Positions 26,301 through 38,011 of a DNA stretch of 64,000 nt are shown piece by piece. The stretch comes from Ophiostoma sp. CBS 140.51. Lineage: Eukaryota; Ascomycota; Sordariomycetes; Ophiostomatales; Ophiostomataceae. Positions within the stretch are counted from its first letter, which is position 1. Each line of letters opens with the position of its first letter. The notes under the pieces are model-generated. The model ran no database searches, was not told where the DNA came from, and saw only the letters and a program-made list of their open reading frames with translations. The stretch lies in assembly GCA_029298735.1 (NCBI GenBank), contig JANSLP010000108.1, forward strand, positions 1-64,000. Direction: 5' to 3'. A program made the position numbers and the translations under genes.

Positions 26301-29300
26301 CTCTTGACTTATCACAAAAGCGAGATACGGTCAATGGAGGCTCGACGCAACTGCTTCGCAGGCAGAAGCTCGGTCATGTAGGTCTTCGGGGCTCGCGTGG
26401 CTTTGCTTCCTTCCTCACTCTGGTCGACATATGCCTGGGTGTAATATCGCACTTTGTAAAGAAGAAAGAATGGAAGTTTACCTCCGGTGTATGGGTACCG
26501 CTGCAACTTTCACATATTGATCTCCAATCCTATGGTACCATATTATCGTCGCCTCGTCTCTCCTTGTATTTTTATTCGAAATTTTACCAGCCATTGGCAC
26601 ACCTTTATTCACCGCGCACGCAAACTGCTCCGCATACGTGCTTTAATGCACACGCCCTCTTGACGCCTTTTTGTATGTGATTCGTCATAACGTGCTTTAT
26701 TACAACGATGCTCATTGTGTTTGTTTTTCTTTCTTCTAGCTGCCGACTCGAGCTGCCCATTGTGGCCGTTTCGGCGTTTGGGGCCATGTGCTTGTTTCCT
26801 TTTTCGATCCATTGTCTCATGAATGCCATTTAACTGTTTTCTTAAGACACCAATATCGTATGTCCAGGGGGGGTGTAAATGATCTGTCTTGTTCTGCGTC
26901 TTCTCTTGACAATGTACCTTTTTGTCAGAGGTACTTTCATAGACTTGATCAAACTATGGTTTGAATCTCACGATATCCCACAATATTCACAACATCCATC
27001 ATTTCCATCTCGGCACCGGCCTTTTTTTATTGACGCTTTGAACCTTGTACTACAGTCGGTGTCCAGGGTTGAATGTAAAAAGCGGACAACGCGACCACAG
27101 CAAGGGTCGTTCGTCGCCTTGCATGAGAACAGAGCTGATTTGTACGCCTGCTGTGTGTTGATGCCTGGCCTGCATAGCCGAAATGGTCACGCTTTCTCCG
27201 TGCAAATGGTAGACGGTCAGGGGCTCACGAGAGAACGCGGTTCTCACAACGGGCCAGCATTGTATTGGCGGGTTGTTTTTGTTTGTCTTTTGTCATAACA
27301 GTCTGCTGGGCAGTTTTGTGCCAATTTTTGAGAAGACGAAGCTACGTATTTTGGTTGTCATATTTGTTTTTCCATGGTCCATTGTGCGAATATGAGCTCT
27401 CATCTCGAAATTTCCCGTATTGGTCTATTCAAAAACTCATGACAGTTTGCAAAGGAGAAAACATTGTTGAGAACTGATCCGTGTCGTCGGGCATGCGTAT
27501 TGCTCAATGCCCATTGTTCTCTTTGTATTTTCGAGTATTGCGAACCCGTCCGCGTGTTTTGTCAGCCTTGACAACTGTTCCATGCCCCCGTCTCCGGTTA
27601 ACCTTCACCGTCTATTGGCAGGCCTCCGAGACAAAAAGCTCCAAAGTAGACCCTCGTTGACTGTTGTGCGCCTAGAACAATAAAGGAGGCGTGTGCATAA
27701 GAATGAGTAGGGTGAGTGTGAATGGAGACGATCGAAGAGCCCAAGAGGAAGGAAGAAGAAGAAAACAGTGAAACAGACCGGTGAAGTGTTGGGAGCCCCA
27801 AAGAAAAGTCCAAACGCAAAGGAATAACAGGAGCCAGCGGAGCAAATCCCATGTACGTCTGTTGGTCGGAACTTTATTGCGCACAAAATGAGACAGAATA
27901 AATAATATTTGCCGGTGGGAAGATGGAGAAATATGAAGCCCGAACCGAGTGTCGGGTTGCACAAAAACGTGCAGGGGAAAAAAGAACACAGAGAGAAGAT
28001 ACGGAGAGAAGAAAAAAAAGGGGGACAGGGGTAATGATCATGAACTTTCTCGTGTTCCCATTCCATCGTCTGCATCAGACTTGCAGGTGTGCTTGCTGCC
28101 TTTCTGCCCTTCTGCTTTTCTATCACATATTTTTTCTTTCTTCTCTCATTTCTCCCGTCTTCTCGTGCTTCCATGATTCCCCCCACACGTTGAAGCGTTG
28201 CCCGATGTCGTACAGAACCCCGCCGACATATTTTTGCTTCCTTTTGCTTTTGTTGTGTGTTGTCTGTCCCCTTTTTTTTCTTCTCACTCCATCGGCAAAT
28301 TGATTTCTCTCTCCTCTACCCCTGTTCCTATGTTCCCTATGAGCTGTCTGTACTACACAGCTTTTTCCCGTGGCCACTTTGCTGATGATGCTCTCATCTC
28401 ACGCCTGTCCGCCCTCGCTTCTAATAGCCCTTTTGTGGATGATGAGTCCTGCTCAGTCCCGTATTTCTTTTTTGTTGAGGATTTTGTCTATTTGTGTTCA
28501 CCTTGCATGATCTTGGTTACAGTCCAGCTGCACATCTCGGGGCCAAAGATCAGAAAATAAGAGCATCGGCATTGAATCATACATCTTCATGATCCATCAT
28601 CAGCAAGATCAAAGCCACCGCGACAGAACAAGCAGGAAGAGACGAGGGTCTTGCGAGTGACTGAGTAGGTGATGAGGTCATACGGCGGGCAGGCTGGTGA
28701 CGCCCATCTCCATACCGTATCCCGCGCATTGGCAATAGTTTGTGTACCGGCGGGACGGTGTTGAGTATGCGGTAAGAAAAGGACGATGACGAAGCAACAA
28801 ACTCTCAGCAAGGCAGCATAAGGCTCCTTGGGAGCGGCTACGAGAGGAATGGGATTAGGATGAGAATTATGTTTTGAAAGAACGGCCGACATGGATCCGA
28901 CACCGAGCGGAAGAAGGACAAAAGAAACGGCGGGTATGATCCATCGTCGGGAGATGAGAATAGGATCTTATTGTGCCGGTGAGCAGACAACGACTTGGGG
29001 AGTATCAAACAGAGACATGTCACTAACTCGGATGGCACGTTTCGGCCTGTTTTCTTGTCATCTGCCAGTCCTCTTCCTCGGACAGAGGCGGTGACGGTCT
29101 GCCCATGTGTTGCCGTGAAGTCGCACAAGAACCAAAAGTGACGAAGGAACGAAGGAAGAGGGTGAGGAAGAGGAAGAGACGAAACAGAGATTCTGACCGT
29201 CATACTGTTGGTTCCTGTCATTAATATCATATACCCTCTTTTTCATTATCTTCCTAGCGCTCAATGATCCGTTAGAAAGCCTCACGAAGCCCACCTGAAG

Positions 29301-30338
29301 AGGAAAGAGAGACGATGGTAGAAGGGTTAGAAAAAAAGAGACGGGAAGAGTAAGGCTGAGACTGAGACATTCTCGATAGGAGGTCGGTGAAGGAGAAGCA
29401 ACGGAGACTGGGGAAGCCGAGAGAGACAAAGTGAGCAGACGAAGGAGAATAGATTGAGGCCTGCCATCTTTGTGTTACCCTCTTCTCATCCTCCCCAGAC
29501 ATCAGACATGCACCTTTCCTTCTCTCTTCCTCTCTTCACTCCCCTCCTTTTAATCTCTGCTCTGAGACACTACTCAGCGAGTATGGAGCACCCGATACAC
29601 CGCCTCTATGATAAGTGAGAGCAAAGCAAGAAAAAAGAAAGCAAAACGAGGGTGACAGGGCTGTGAAGGAGCAAAATGTCTGTTGGTGCTTGATACGAAG
29701 CGAAGGGCGTGTGCAAAAAAGATAACGTGCAAATATTGGAAAGCAGACCAGGGCAAAAATATGGCCTTGACCGTTTGTGATACTGCTCCGTTGAAGTTGA
29801 AGTTGACGGTGAATGCTCGGTATGCCATGATGCTTGTCTGTATCGGTCGCGGCTTATCGTGATGTTCTTATATGCCGTCTGGCATCATTCGTTGATATTG
29901 GAATATACTAAGTATTCTGTGTATTCTTATTTTACTTATCCTTTCTTGGACACATACTTTTTATTGAGAAAGAAAAAAAAACTTAAAAAAAGAAGAAAAA
30001 ATTGGGATAGAGGAAAGTTTGATTAAGACCAGAGTCCAATTATGGACTTTGTTCCTTTTATTCTTCTTCTAAAATCAAATAATCAGTCACAATCACGAAG
30101 CTAGAGAAGACATCAGTTATATTCAAAACCTAGCAAACACCGTGGCTAACTGTATGATTCGGCCGTTATAAAAGAAAGTATCAAACTGCTGGTAACCAAA
30201 AAAAGAGAGAATAGACTAAAGTAAACAAAAGACCCGATAAAAAAGGCGCCCGAAAATACAAGCTACTCCGTCCCCGCAGTAAGGGGATTCTAATGACAAA
30301 CAAACGTGCTATATGTACATGTGAATGAGGGTAGTGCT
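23311..30338. other. Gene-free stretch, ending in the 3' flank of the palmitoyltransferase gene
   Basis: No supportable gene in about 7 kb. CT-rich patches occur around 28,080-28,330, with a purine-rich stretch at about 27,720-28,030. The last 400 bp before 30,339 are AT-rich with A- and T-runs, as expected for the 3' untranslated region and end of the minus-strand gene that follows. Confidence 0.5.
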
Positions 30339-32585
30339 TTAGTCGACACTCCCATCGTCCAGCTCGTCTTGCGGCTGCTGGTGGGCACCACTGTCGGCAC
30401 TACCCGGGCGTGTGCCTGTGGGCGATGTCGCACCCGCCGCAGTCGGCGACGCTGCACCCGAGCTGCCGGTGGACGACGCTTTGCGCAGCAGACCGCTCGT
30501 CGGGTCGGGCATCCAGTGGGCCCGCAGCGGCGAGACTCCTCTTTGTTGACTCTGAGACTGGCTTTGTGTCGGGGTCAGGACTGGCGCATCCGCCAAAGTA
30601 GTGGCATCCTCTTCACTGGTGTTGTCGAGGTCGTCGTCGTTCTCCTCTTCCTCCTCATCCTCTTCAACATCATCGTCATCATCCTCAAACAGATCAATAT
30701 CGTCGTCGGGGAGCTTGCGGCCCGACCGGTTTAGGCGCTGCATGGACACAGCATTGGGGTTGGTGTTGTCGTTGGTATTTCCGGTCGCATCGGTGTAGCC
30801 CTGGTTGGGGTCGCGGCCGAGGATGCGGTCGGCCTTGGACGGCGAGAGGGGGGAGCGGCGGTAGCGGCTGGGTTGTGAGCGAGAGGAGGAGGACGAGGGG
30901 TGAAGGTTGAGGTTCGGAGGCGCGGCACGCTGGTTCTGGAACCGCTGCTGCGGGTTGTACCGCGGCGGCGTAGCGTGTGTGACGACAATGGGCGGCGCTC
31001 GTGACGACGACGCATCATCACCGTCATCCATACCCCATCCCGCAGCCCGTTCCCGCGCGCGCTGGGCATCACGGTCGCGCTGAATCCGCTCGCGGGCAGC
31101 CACCCATTTGGGGCTGGGCTCCCAGGTCCAGCCGTCGCCCGTGGTGGTGGGCACGGGCAAGGGCCACAGCCAGGGGCTGGGACCGAACATGTGCAGGAGG
31201 TTGCGGCGGGTACCGAGGTCAAAGGCGTGCGGCATCTTGGCGCTATCCTGTTCGTCCATGTAGGCGTCGTGGCGTTTCTGGGCGCGGTAGCGCTCGAGCT
31301 CGTCGTAGGTCAGGCGGCGGCCCATTTGGTTCTGGGGACCGGCGGTGCTCGCGCTGGCGACACTGCTGCTGTAGTTGAGCAAAGTGTTATCGTCGTCATC
31401 GTCGTCGTCGTCGTGGGCGCCCTGGACACCGGCAAACAGGCCCTGCTCCTCGTCGCCTGTACGGCTGTGGCTGTAACTGTCTCTGTTTCCGTTCATATTG
31501 TTCATCTGGCGGCCGTACTGCGGCAGGGGCACGCCGTGCTCGGCCGCTGCAGCTTGGGCATTCGCCGATAGTGTCGAAATACCATCGCCAATGGCGCCGG
31601 CCACCGTGGCAGCTGCCGTAAAGGGCATCGACCCGCGCAGCGACGAGCTATACCGCGTCTTCTCCATGCACTCTATGGTGGTCTGGCCGCGGCTCGCCAG
31701 GACAATGTGCCACACAGTGAAAAGGCCCACGGCAAAGCCAATGATGCCGCCCACAACCGTGAGCATAATGTACTGCACGGGCATCAGCGTCTCGCCCGCC
31801 GTGGTGTAGGTGGCGTCATTGACAATCTCTGTCCAGACCCAAGAGCCGGCGACGGCAAACGAGAAGAGACTGAGGGATGATGTATAAATCAGAAAGAGCA
31901 AAAACATCTTGCCATTCCGCAGCCCAATACAGGTCGCCAGCCAGGGGCAGTGGTGGTCCATTTTGAGGACGCAGCGGCGGCAGGTGGAGCAGTGGTGGGC
32001 GCGGTCGGGCTTGCGAGCCTGGCACTTTTTGCAGAAGCGCATCTCGCCGTTGGATTTGACTGTGAGGCTACCGGCAGCAGAGGCACGAGCAGCCACACTC
32101 TCGTTGTGGTCCGTCAACCCGTTAAAGGGCGACGCCGAGTTGGTGGGCACGGTGCTGTAGCCCTGGTCGTTTGTTGTGCTTCCAGGGGGCGTAAAGACGG
32201 CCGCGGTATAAGACCAGATTTGCATAATGTAGATGGACAAGCCGACCCAAGCGCACCAGGGCCCTGTCCACGCAGAGTGGCTGTAGGCTTCGGGCGTTGT
32301 GCCGAGATGGATGACGACCCAGCAGGCCCATGTGGAGAGACCATAGACAAACGCGAGCGGGAAGTAGGTGGCGCAGGTGCAGCAGGCGCGCTCGATGCGC
32401 CGTGCCAGGCGGCGGACGTGCATGTCGGGCGGAGGAGAAGGAGGAGGGTGGTCGGGGTGGTTGTCGTCGTTGATGTCGTCTTCGGCTGTATAGGGATGGG
32501 CGTGGCTAAGGAGTTCGACAGAGTTGGAGTTGGAGTAGGGGTCGGAAACGGGTCGGTGTTGTAATCGACGGCCGTGACGGTCCAT
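30339..32585 (-). CDS. PFA3: DHHC palmitoyltransferase, Pfa3-like
   Basis: Integral membrane enzyme that transfers palmitate to cysteines of target proteins; in yeast Pfa3 acts at the vacuole on Vac8. The intronless frame encodes 748 residues. Two membrane segments (about 67-90 and 104-127) precede a Cys-rich domain (about 185-231) that holds the catalytic DHHC at 210-213 followed by PW, and two further membrane segments (about 227-250 and 270-297) follow. The family TTxE motif appears as TTIE at 302-305. This four-segment order is typical of the family. The 440-residue cytosolic tail is unusually long for Pfa3 (336 residues in budding yeast) and includes an Asp run near 400 and a strongly acidic Asp/Glu block near 650-670. 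The start at 32,585 places the N-terminus in the cytosol. Other DHHC subfamilies remain possible, so the family is sure but the exact orthology less so. CYK3 lies upstream in the same direction. Confidence 0.9.
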   Translation of the reverse strand: MDRHGRRLQHRPVSDPYSNSNSVELLSHAHPYTAEDDINDDNHPDHPPPSPPPDMHVRRLARRIERACCTCATYFPLAFVYGLSTWACWVVIHLGTTPEAYSHSAWTGPWCAWVGLSIYIMQIWSYTAAVFTPPGSTTNDQGYSTVPTNSASPFNGLTDHNESVAARASAAGSLTVKSNGEMRFCKKCQARKPDRAHHCSTCRRCVLKMDHHCPWLATCIGLRNGKMFLLFLIYTSSLSLFSFAVAGSWVWTEIVNDATYTTAGETLMPVQYIMLTVVGGIIGFAVGLFTVWHIVLASRGQTTIECMEKTRYSSSLRGSMPFTAAATVAGAIGDGISTLSANAQAAAAEHGVPLPQYGRQMNNMNGNRDSYSHSRTGDEEQGLFAGVQGAHDDDDDDDDNTLLNYSSSVASASTAGPQNQMGRRLTYDELERYRAQKRHDAYMDEQDSAKMPHAFDLGTRRNLLHMFGPSPWLWPLPVPTTTGDGWTWEPSPKWVAARERIQRDRDAQRARERAAGWGMDDGDDASSSRAPPIVVTHATPPRYNPQQRFQNQRAAPPNLNLHPSSSSSRSQPSRYRRSPLSPSKADRILGRDPNQGYTDATGNTNDNTNPNAVSMQRLNRSGRKLPDDDIDLFEDDDDDVEEDEEEEENDDDLDNTSEEDATTLADAPVLTPTQSQSQSQQRGVSPLRAHWMPDPTSGLLRKASSTGSSGAASPTAAGATSPTGTRPGSADSGAHQQPQDELDDGSVD

Positions 32586-33866
32586 GGGCGAGGGAGGGGG
32601 AGAAGACGATAGAGGAGAGGATCGAGAAGAAGTCGAGAAGGACGAGGGAAGGGCGAAACTCGAAAGAAAGACGTGTCTATGACCGCGAAACGCTAAACGA
32701 CAGAGATGCAGACGCAGCCGTCGAGACGGGCATCATGGGTGAAGGCGTGTGCGAGATAATGAAAGTCAAAAACAAATGGCTGGTCACTGGCCGTCAATGT
32801 CGCTGTCGCTGTAAAGGAGACGGAGGGTCGGATGGTTGGGAAGTTGGAAAGTTGGGATGTAGTCGTTGAAACGGAAAGTTCCTTAGGATTTGGTGTGGAG
32901 AACACTTTCGGTGGCCCTGGTTCCTGTCCAAGGAGGTGGTCGTGCTCCTGCTGCGCCGAGCTGCTGACGACTGTATAAAAAAGTGTCCGAGACGACAGCT
33001 CTTTCCCCAAGCAACTGTGGCGGTGCGCAGAAATGAAAAAAGGGAGGATGCACAAAAATACTGTTGAGGAAAGAGCGATGAAGAGAATCAATAAGCTGGG
33101 AAAGAGCAGAGAAGATACTGCTTCGCTCCCTCCTTTTTTGTGACGGCGCCTCCTTTTCCTCTTTGGTACTTGCCCTTTTCCTTCAATTCCCTGATTTTCC
33201 ACGCTGTCCGACGGACTCGACGGAAGGTGCGGTTTTGCTGGCTGCTGACCGGGCGCTCTCCCAGCACGCCCTCCGGTAAAGTAGGCTCGCTGGCTCGCTG
33301 GCTAGCGTGTTTTTCGTGTGCAAAAAGCGTTCCAATTTAAGAGAGAGGTGCCAACTGTGGAGTTGTTTTTCATGCAGGTTATTAGGGGGCGCTGTGGGTT
33401 ATAGGGGTTTAGGGGGCTCTTTAGGAGGGAATATTGGAAGCATTTTGGGGTTTCTCCATGTGCCTTTAGGGGGCAAGTGCCATTTACCTACCATTTTGCG
33501 TAGACGATTCCAGTTTGGCGTAGGCCCCATTGGACCCAATTCCACGCCCGATGATACCACAGCCACGCGACTTTTCGCACCTTCACACTTTTGACAACCG
33601 AACCTCATCTCATCTCATCTTAATACCACTTCAGATCAAGACAATTAGATTCTCCATTATTTCCCAACTATCATACAAGTACACTGTCGACTCTCCTAAA
33701 TTGCCAAGATGAAAACCAACGATGAAAAAACAACAAAAACGCCCAAGATGCAGCCAGATCCTCTTTCCCAAAATTTTAATAAAAATCAATCCCGCCGGCA
33801 AAAAATCGAAGCAAAAAATGAGCAAAAACATACAGAAGAAGACGCCGTACTCCGTACGTCGCCTTC
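32586..33866. other. Intergenic region between the palmitoyltransferase and CYK3
   Basis: This holds the promoter and 5' leader of the minus-strand palmitoyltransferase gene and the 3' flank of CYK3. A block at about 33,375-33,470 has repeated TTTAGGGGG/TTATAGGGG-like words and a GGCGCTGT word also seen near 9,448; it may be a decayed repeat. A CTCAT triplet repeat lies at 33,604-33,618. No gene is visible. Confidence 0.5.
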
Positions 33867-36800
33867 TCACTGACACACCCACTCGGCAAACACGCACCAT
33901 CGGGCTGTCCGGTCGGCCAGCACCAGGCCGCGCCACACACCGCGCTCGCTGCACTTGATAATTGTCTCCCACGTGCCGCCGTCGGCCGGGTCTTCGTCGC
34001 CGAGACCACTCATGGCCGCCGACCGGCCGCCAACACCGATACCGCTGTTCTTGCTGCGGTCCTCTTTGCGCATGAGACGCAGAATCTTGCCGCCGGGCGT
34101 CTGGATGGCTAGCTTGGCCGGTTTCTTGGTGGTTCCACTGCCGCTGCTGTTGCTGCTGCCACTGACGCTGCCCGCCGGGATCATGTTGCTGTTACCATTA
34201 AGCTGGTTGCTGCCGGTCATGCTCGAGAGCATGCTCATGGCCGACGAGGGGCGGGCAAACGGTGACGGCGAGGGGGCTCTGTGCTGGGGAATAACGGGCG
34301 TGACACCGCCGGCCGTGCTGGGGTGTTGCCGGATGGCAAACACAAACGTGTTGTTGAGCGCTAGGCGCTGGCACTGTGGTTGGACAACGTAAATGTCGTG
34401 TCGTTGCGCGTGTGGTGTCGGATGCCGCGTCACAAACTCGTAGCTCGGGTTCTCGCCCGTGTGCACCACCGGAAGCGAGAAGGCCAGTGGGTGTGGAATG
34501 TCCTTTATGCTGTGCATGAGACCGCGACGGCCGGCATACACCTTGAGGATGCCTGTCCCTTCGTCACCGGGGAGCAGACCCTTGACCGTGTACCGTTTGA
34601 TGCCACCAGCAATCCAATCTGCTTGCGCCAGGGCCCGCTTCTTGAGAACATCGCCGCTCTCAAAATAGTCACCGTCGGCATCCCTTGTCAGGGCGCGCAC
34701 CTCAATCTCCGCGGCCACTTCAACCTCCTCGGGCACACTGAACCGGACGTGCACCATCTCCAGATCCTCAATGCGCAGCAACGATGTGTTAAAGTCCATC
34801 AGCTGCAGACCGTTGCGGAAGTAAGGCGGGCCGGCGCACGGCAGGTTCTGGAGAATTTCGTGCGCCACTGGTGGACACAGGTGCTGCTGCGTGTGGTGCT
34901 CGGGGATGTGGGTGTAGCAAGCTTCGCTGGGCTGCACCAGGAACCACCAAGGGTCGGCCGTGGTACTGCTGCCACCACCGCTTGAGTATTGACCGCGACG
35001 CGGGAACGATGGGCTTGCCAAGCAGGTGTCCATGATGCGCCACTCGTTATCGACGAGGACAGCATTCCACCAGTGGTTGGCACGTGGCATAATGCCCAGC
35101 TCGGGGATATCGCCTGGTGCTTTCAGATAGCCACGGACCACCTCGCACGGCAAGCTGGCTGCCGCGCACATCTCTGCCACGAGTACCGCGTACTCCTCGG
35201 CACAGCCCCGCTTAGACTGGATCACCTTGCGCGTGTCCATGTCGTCGGAGCCAGCCATTTCATAGTCATCTTCCCACACAATCTTCTCAGACACCCACGT
35301 AAAGATGGCCCGCAGACGCTGCACGTCACTCCGGTAGGGGCGGCACACGTAGGTTGTGGAAAGTGTAATGGCGGTCGTCATAGGTGGCAGGCTGCTAATG
35401 AAACGCGAGTTCTTGTCGACTTGGCTCAGGTTCAAGGCACCGTAGTTGGTCGGCTCAACCACCGGCATGCCGTCGCCTCCTTCGTCGCCCTCGATGGTGT
35501 TGTAGAGCTCGTCAACAGGGTCGAGCGTCGGGTAGTCCAGCATCTGGCAGCGGTCACGCCGTTCGTTACGCTCAATCCGACTGAGCGAGTTCGAACGGTT
35601 GACATCCCGGCGGACCTGCACCCAGTCCACACCGGCTCCACCACCAGCGGCTCCCAGGCCCATCTCTCGAACTGCATCACGTCCATAGCTCACATTCGAG
35701 GTTGAGCCCAAGGTGTTCATCGGGGACGACTGGGAGTAGTTGTGACTGCCAACACCGCTGCCAATGCCCGTGTTGCCGAAGCCGGTCATGGCAATAGAGC
35801 CGCGGCTGCTAGCCACGCCCGTCTTGGCAGACTCAATCATCTTCTTGAAAATGTTGCTCTTCTTGACTGTCGACTTTGGTTGTGTCAGTCCACCGATACC
35901 CGCGAGACCGCCAAGGCCGGGCATATCGTCGCCACCGCTGTGGAAGCTAATCTGGGACTTGGAGCGAAGATGGTTTGCTGCATTCTGTTGGTAGTCGGAG
36001 GCATGACTACTGTGGTAGGTCACACCGGTGAAGGGAGAATCAGGCCGCTCTCCATCCCACTCCCGCAAACCCAGAGCACTCTGAGCACGGCTCATGTTCT
36101 TGCGGGCGAGACTGCCGGCACTCGTAGCACTAAAACCACTGGCCGATGCACCGCTCATGAGACTGCGGTTGGTGCTCTGCGTGTTGGTACTGGTCGTGGT
36201 GACGGTACTGCGGTTGCCGGCAGAGGCATTGGTGGAGTTGGTCTTAGTCGTAAACGTGCGGTTGAGAACCTGGCGGCCAACATCATAAGCCGACCGCCGA
36301 TGGCGCAACTGCTGCTGCTTTAACGAGTCCATATCCTCCCCGCCACCAAATCCGCCACCACCTGCACCGCCCATGGATGACTTCGGTCGCTCAAAGAGAC
36401 CTAGAGCCTTAGGAGGCGGCATGGGCGCCTCGTTGTCGGCAAACGACTGGTTGCCAAACTGGGGCTGCTGGTGCTGTTGATGCATGTTCCGTAGGCGTGA
36501 CTCCATGCGCTCGACGTAGTTACTGAGTTGCGGGAGTTGCTGTTCGTCTTGACTGGAACCATAGGCGTCTTGAGATGAGTTACCGCTGCCACTACCGCTG
36601 TAAGTCTCGTAGCCTTCGTCGACGGGTTGCGGTATGCCCATGGACGTCTGTGGCCGCATCTGCTCCTTGCGCTGCATCCGTCTGGAGCTCTGGTTGATCG
36701 TATCAAAGGAGTCAGGAGACCACGCATCAAAGGCAACAGGTACGGGCTCAGGTGTTCTTGCGTGATCCCGCGACATGCCGAGTGCATCAAGCTGCTCAAT

Positions 36801-38011
36801 CACACCGTCCATGGCCTCTCGTAGTGGTGACGGGGTAAGACCGGATTCAATCGGCCCTGGTGAGGGAACAGGCGATGGCACGCGTGGTGTGTGGTATCCG
36901 GCAGCAGAATGGTGGCTATTGTATGACATGTTTGACCCGTGGCGCTCAAGACCATGCATACCGCCCATCATCCCTAGACCGCGGTTGTCGTATGAAGCGG
37001 CTGAGTCCTGTCGGTTCATTGTATGGCGATGAGGAGGAGGAGGCGGTGGTGGGGGCGAGTCCAACTGTTCCATCGAACTCGAGGGCCGGTATGGTTGATA
37101 GACCTTCTCGTCCGGCGGTGTCGGCTGGCGAAACTGCTGCAGTGGCATCGTTGGCGCGGGTGACGGTTGCCGAGAGGGAATGTGCTGGTGGCGGTACTGC
37201 TGCGCAGGTGATGGCGATGGAGGTGGTTGATAGTGTTGTGGAGGCGGCGGCTGATGTTGTTGTTGCTGCTGGTGGAAGAGTGGCTGATGGATTGGCTCCT
37301 GGCTGTGGTAGCTGTTCATACGCGGATTGGGTGATGGTGAACGAGATCCACCGCCGTAGCCCATTGCCTGGTGATGTGGTGATGGGCTTGGTACGCGAGC
37401 AATGCTATTGCTGTCGTTGCGCATGTGTGTGTTTCCGCTGTTTTGTCTCGAGCTGTTGACATGGTTGTTTGGTTTACGGATACTGCTGCCACCATTGCCA
37501 CCGTTGCTGCCCGTGCTTTTGATCGAGGTCGCAGACGTTTCCCTAGAACGTGAGGAGCCAAGCTGGTAGGTCTCGGGCTGTTTGGCGGTTGTGTAGTGCG
37601 GTGCTTTTGCGTAGGCCTCAAAGGGCTTCCGGAACGTCTTTGACTTTTGCGGTGTGTTCTTGGGGCTCGGGGTGGTGCCGGCGGGAGGCAATGGGCTCGT
37701 TGAGCGTGTGATGGGACGGAACTCAGGAGGCAGAAGCTCGACAAAGTTGGAAGGAAAGGCGCCGACCATGCGACGGTCGCGGAAAAGTCGGCCGGTCCAC
37801 CAGCTGCCGTCGCCGGCGTTGAGGCACTCGATGAGGTCACCCTCCATGAATCCTAGATCGCGTTTTGACTGACAAGTTAGCGGGATGAACAATGACAACA
37901 ACATTGGGACCAGAACATGCTGAGCAGACGTACCTCGCCTCCCCAGGAGTAGACAGCTCTGCACCAGCACGGAAACCGCGTGGGGAGCGGCGGGGGTGCT
38001 GGCACCGTCAT
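33867..38011 (-). CDS. CYK3: Cyk3-like cytokinesis protein: N-terminal SH3 plus transglutaminase-like domain
   Basis: Predicted septation protein acting at the division site, where Cyk3 links actomyosin ring closure to septum synthesis. I join exons 38011-37934 and 37868-33867 (65-bp intron with a GCTAAC branch site), giving 1,359 residues. The start at 38,011 restores the front of the SH3 domain (about 15-72), which the single open frame lacks. A long disordered section follows, rich in Ser, Gln and Pro, with a poly-Gln/Pro stretch near 220-310. The transglutaminase-like domain (about 870-980) has Cys915 in a GCAEEYA context, His958 in NHWWNAV and Asp973 in WRIMDT, matching a Cys-His-Asp triad. 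The remaining C-terminal region is of the type shared by fungal Cyk3 proteins. The gene is divergent from the dioxygenase gene, about 2.9 kb away. Confidence 0.88.

Noticed and set aside
30601..30798. Poly-Ser + strand frame
   Set aside because: It is the antisense of the acidic tail of the palmitoyltransferase.
37869..37970. Unspliced N-terminus for CYK3 starting at 37,970
   Set aside because: It reads through a clear intron and replaces the front half of the SH3 domain with unrelated sequence.
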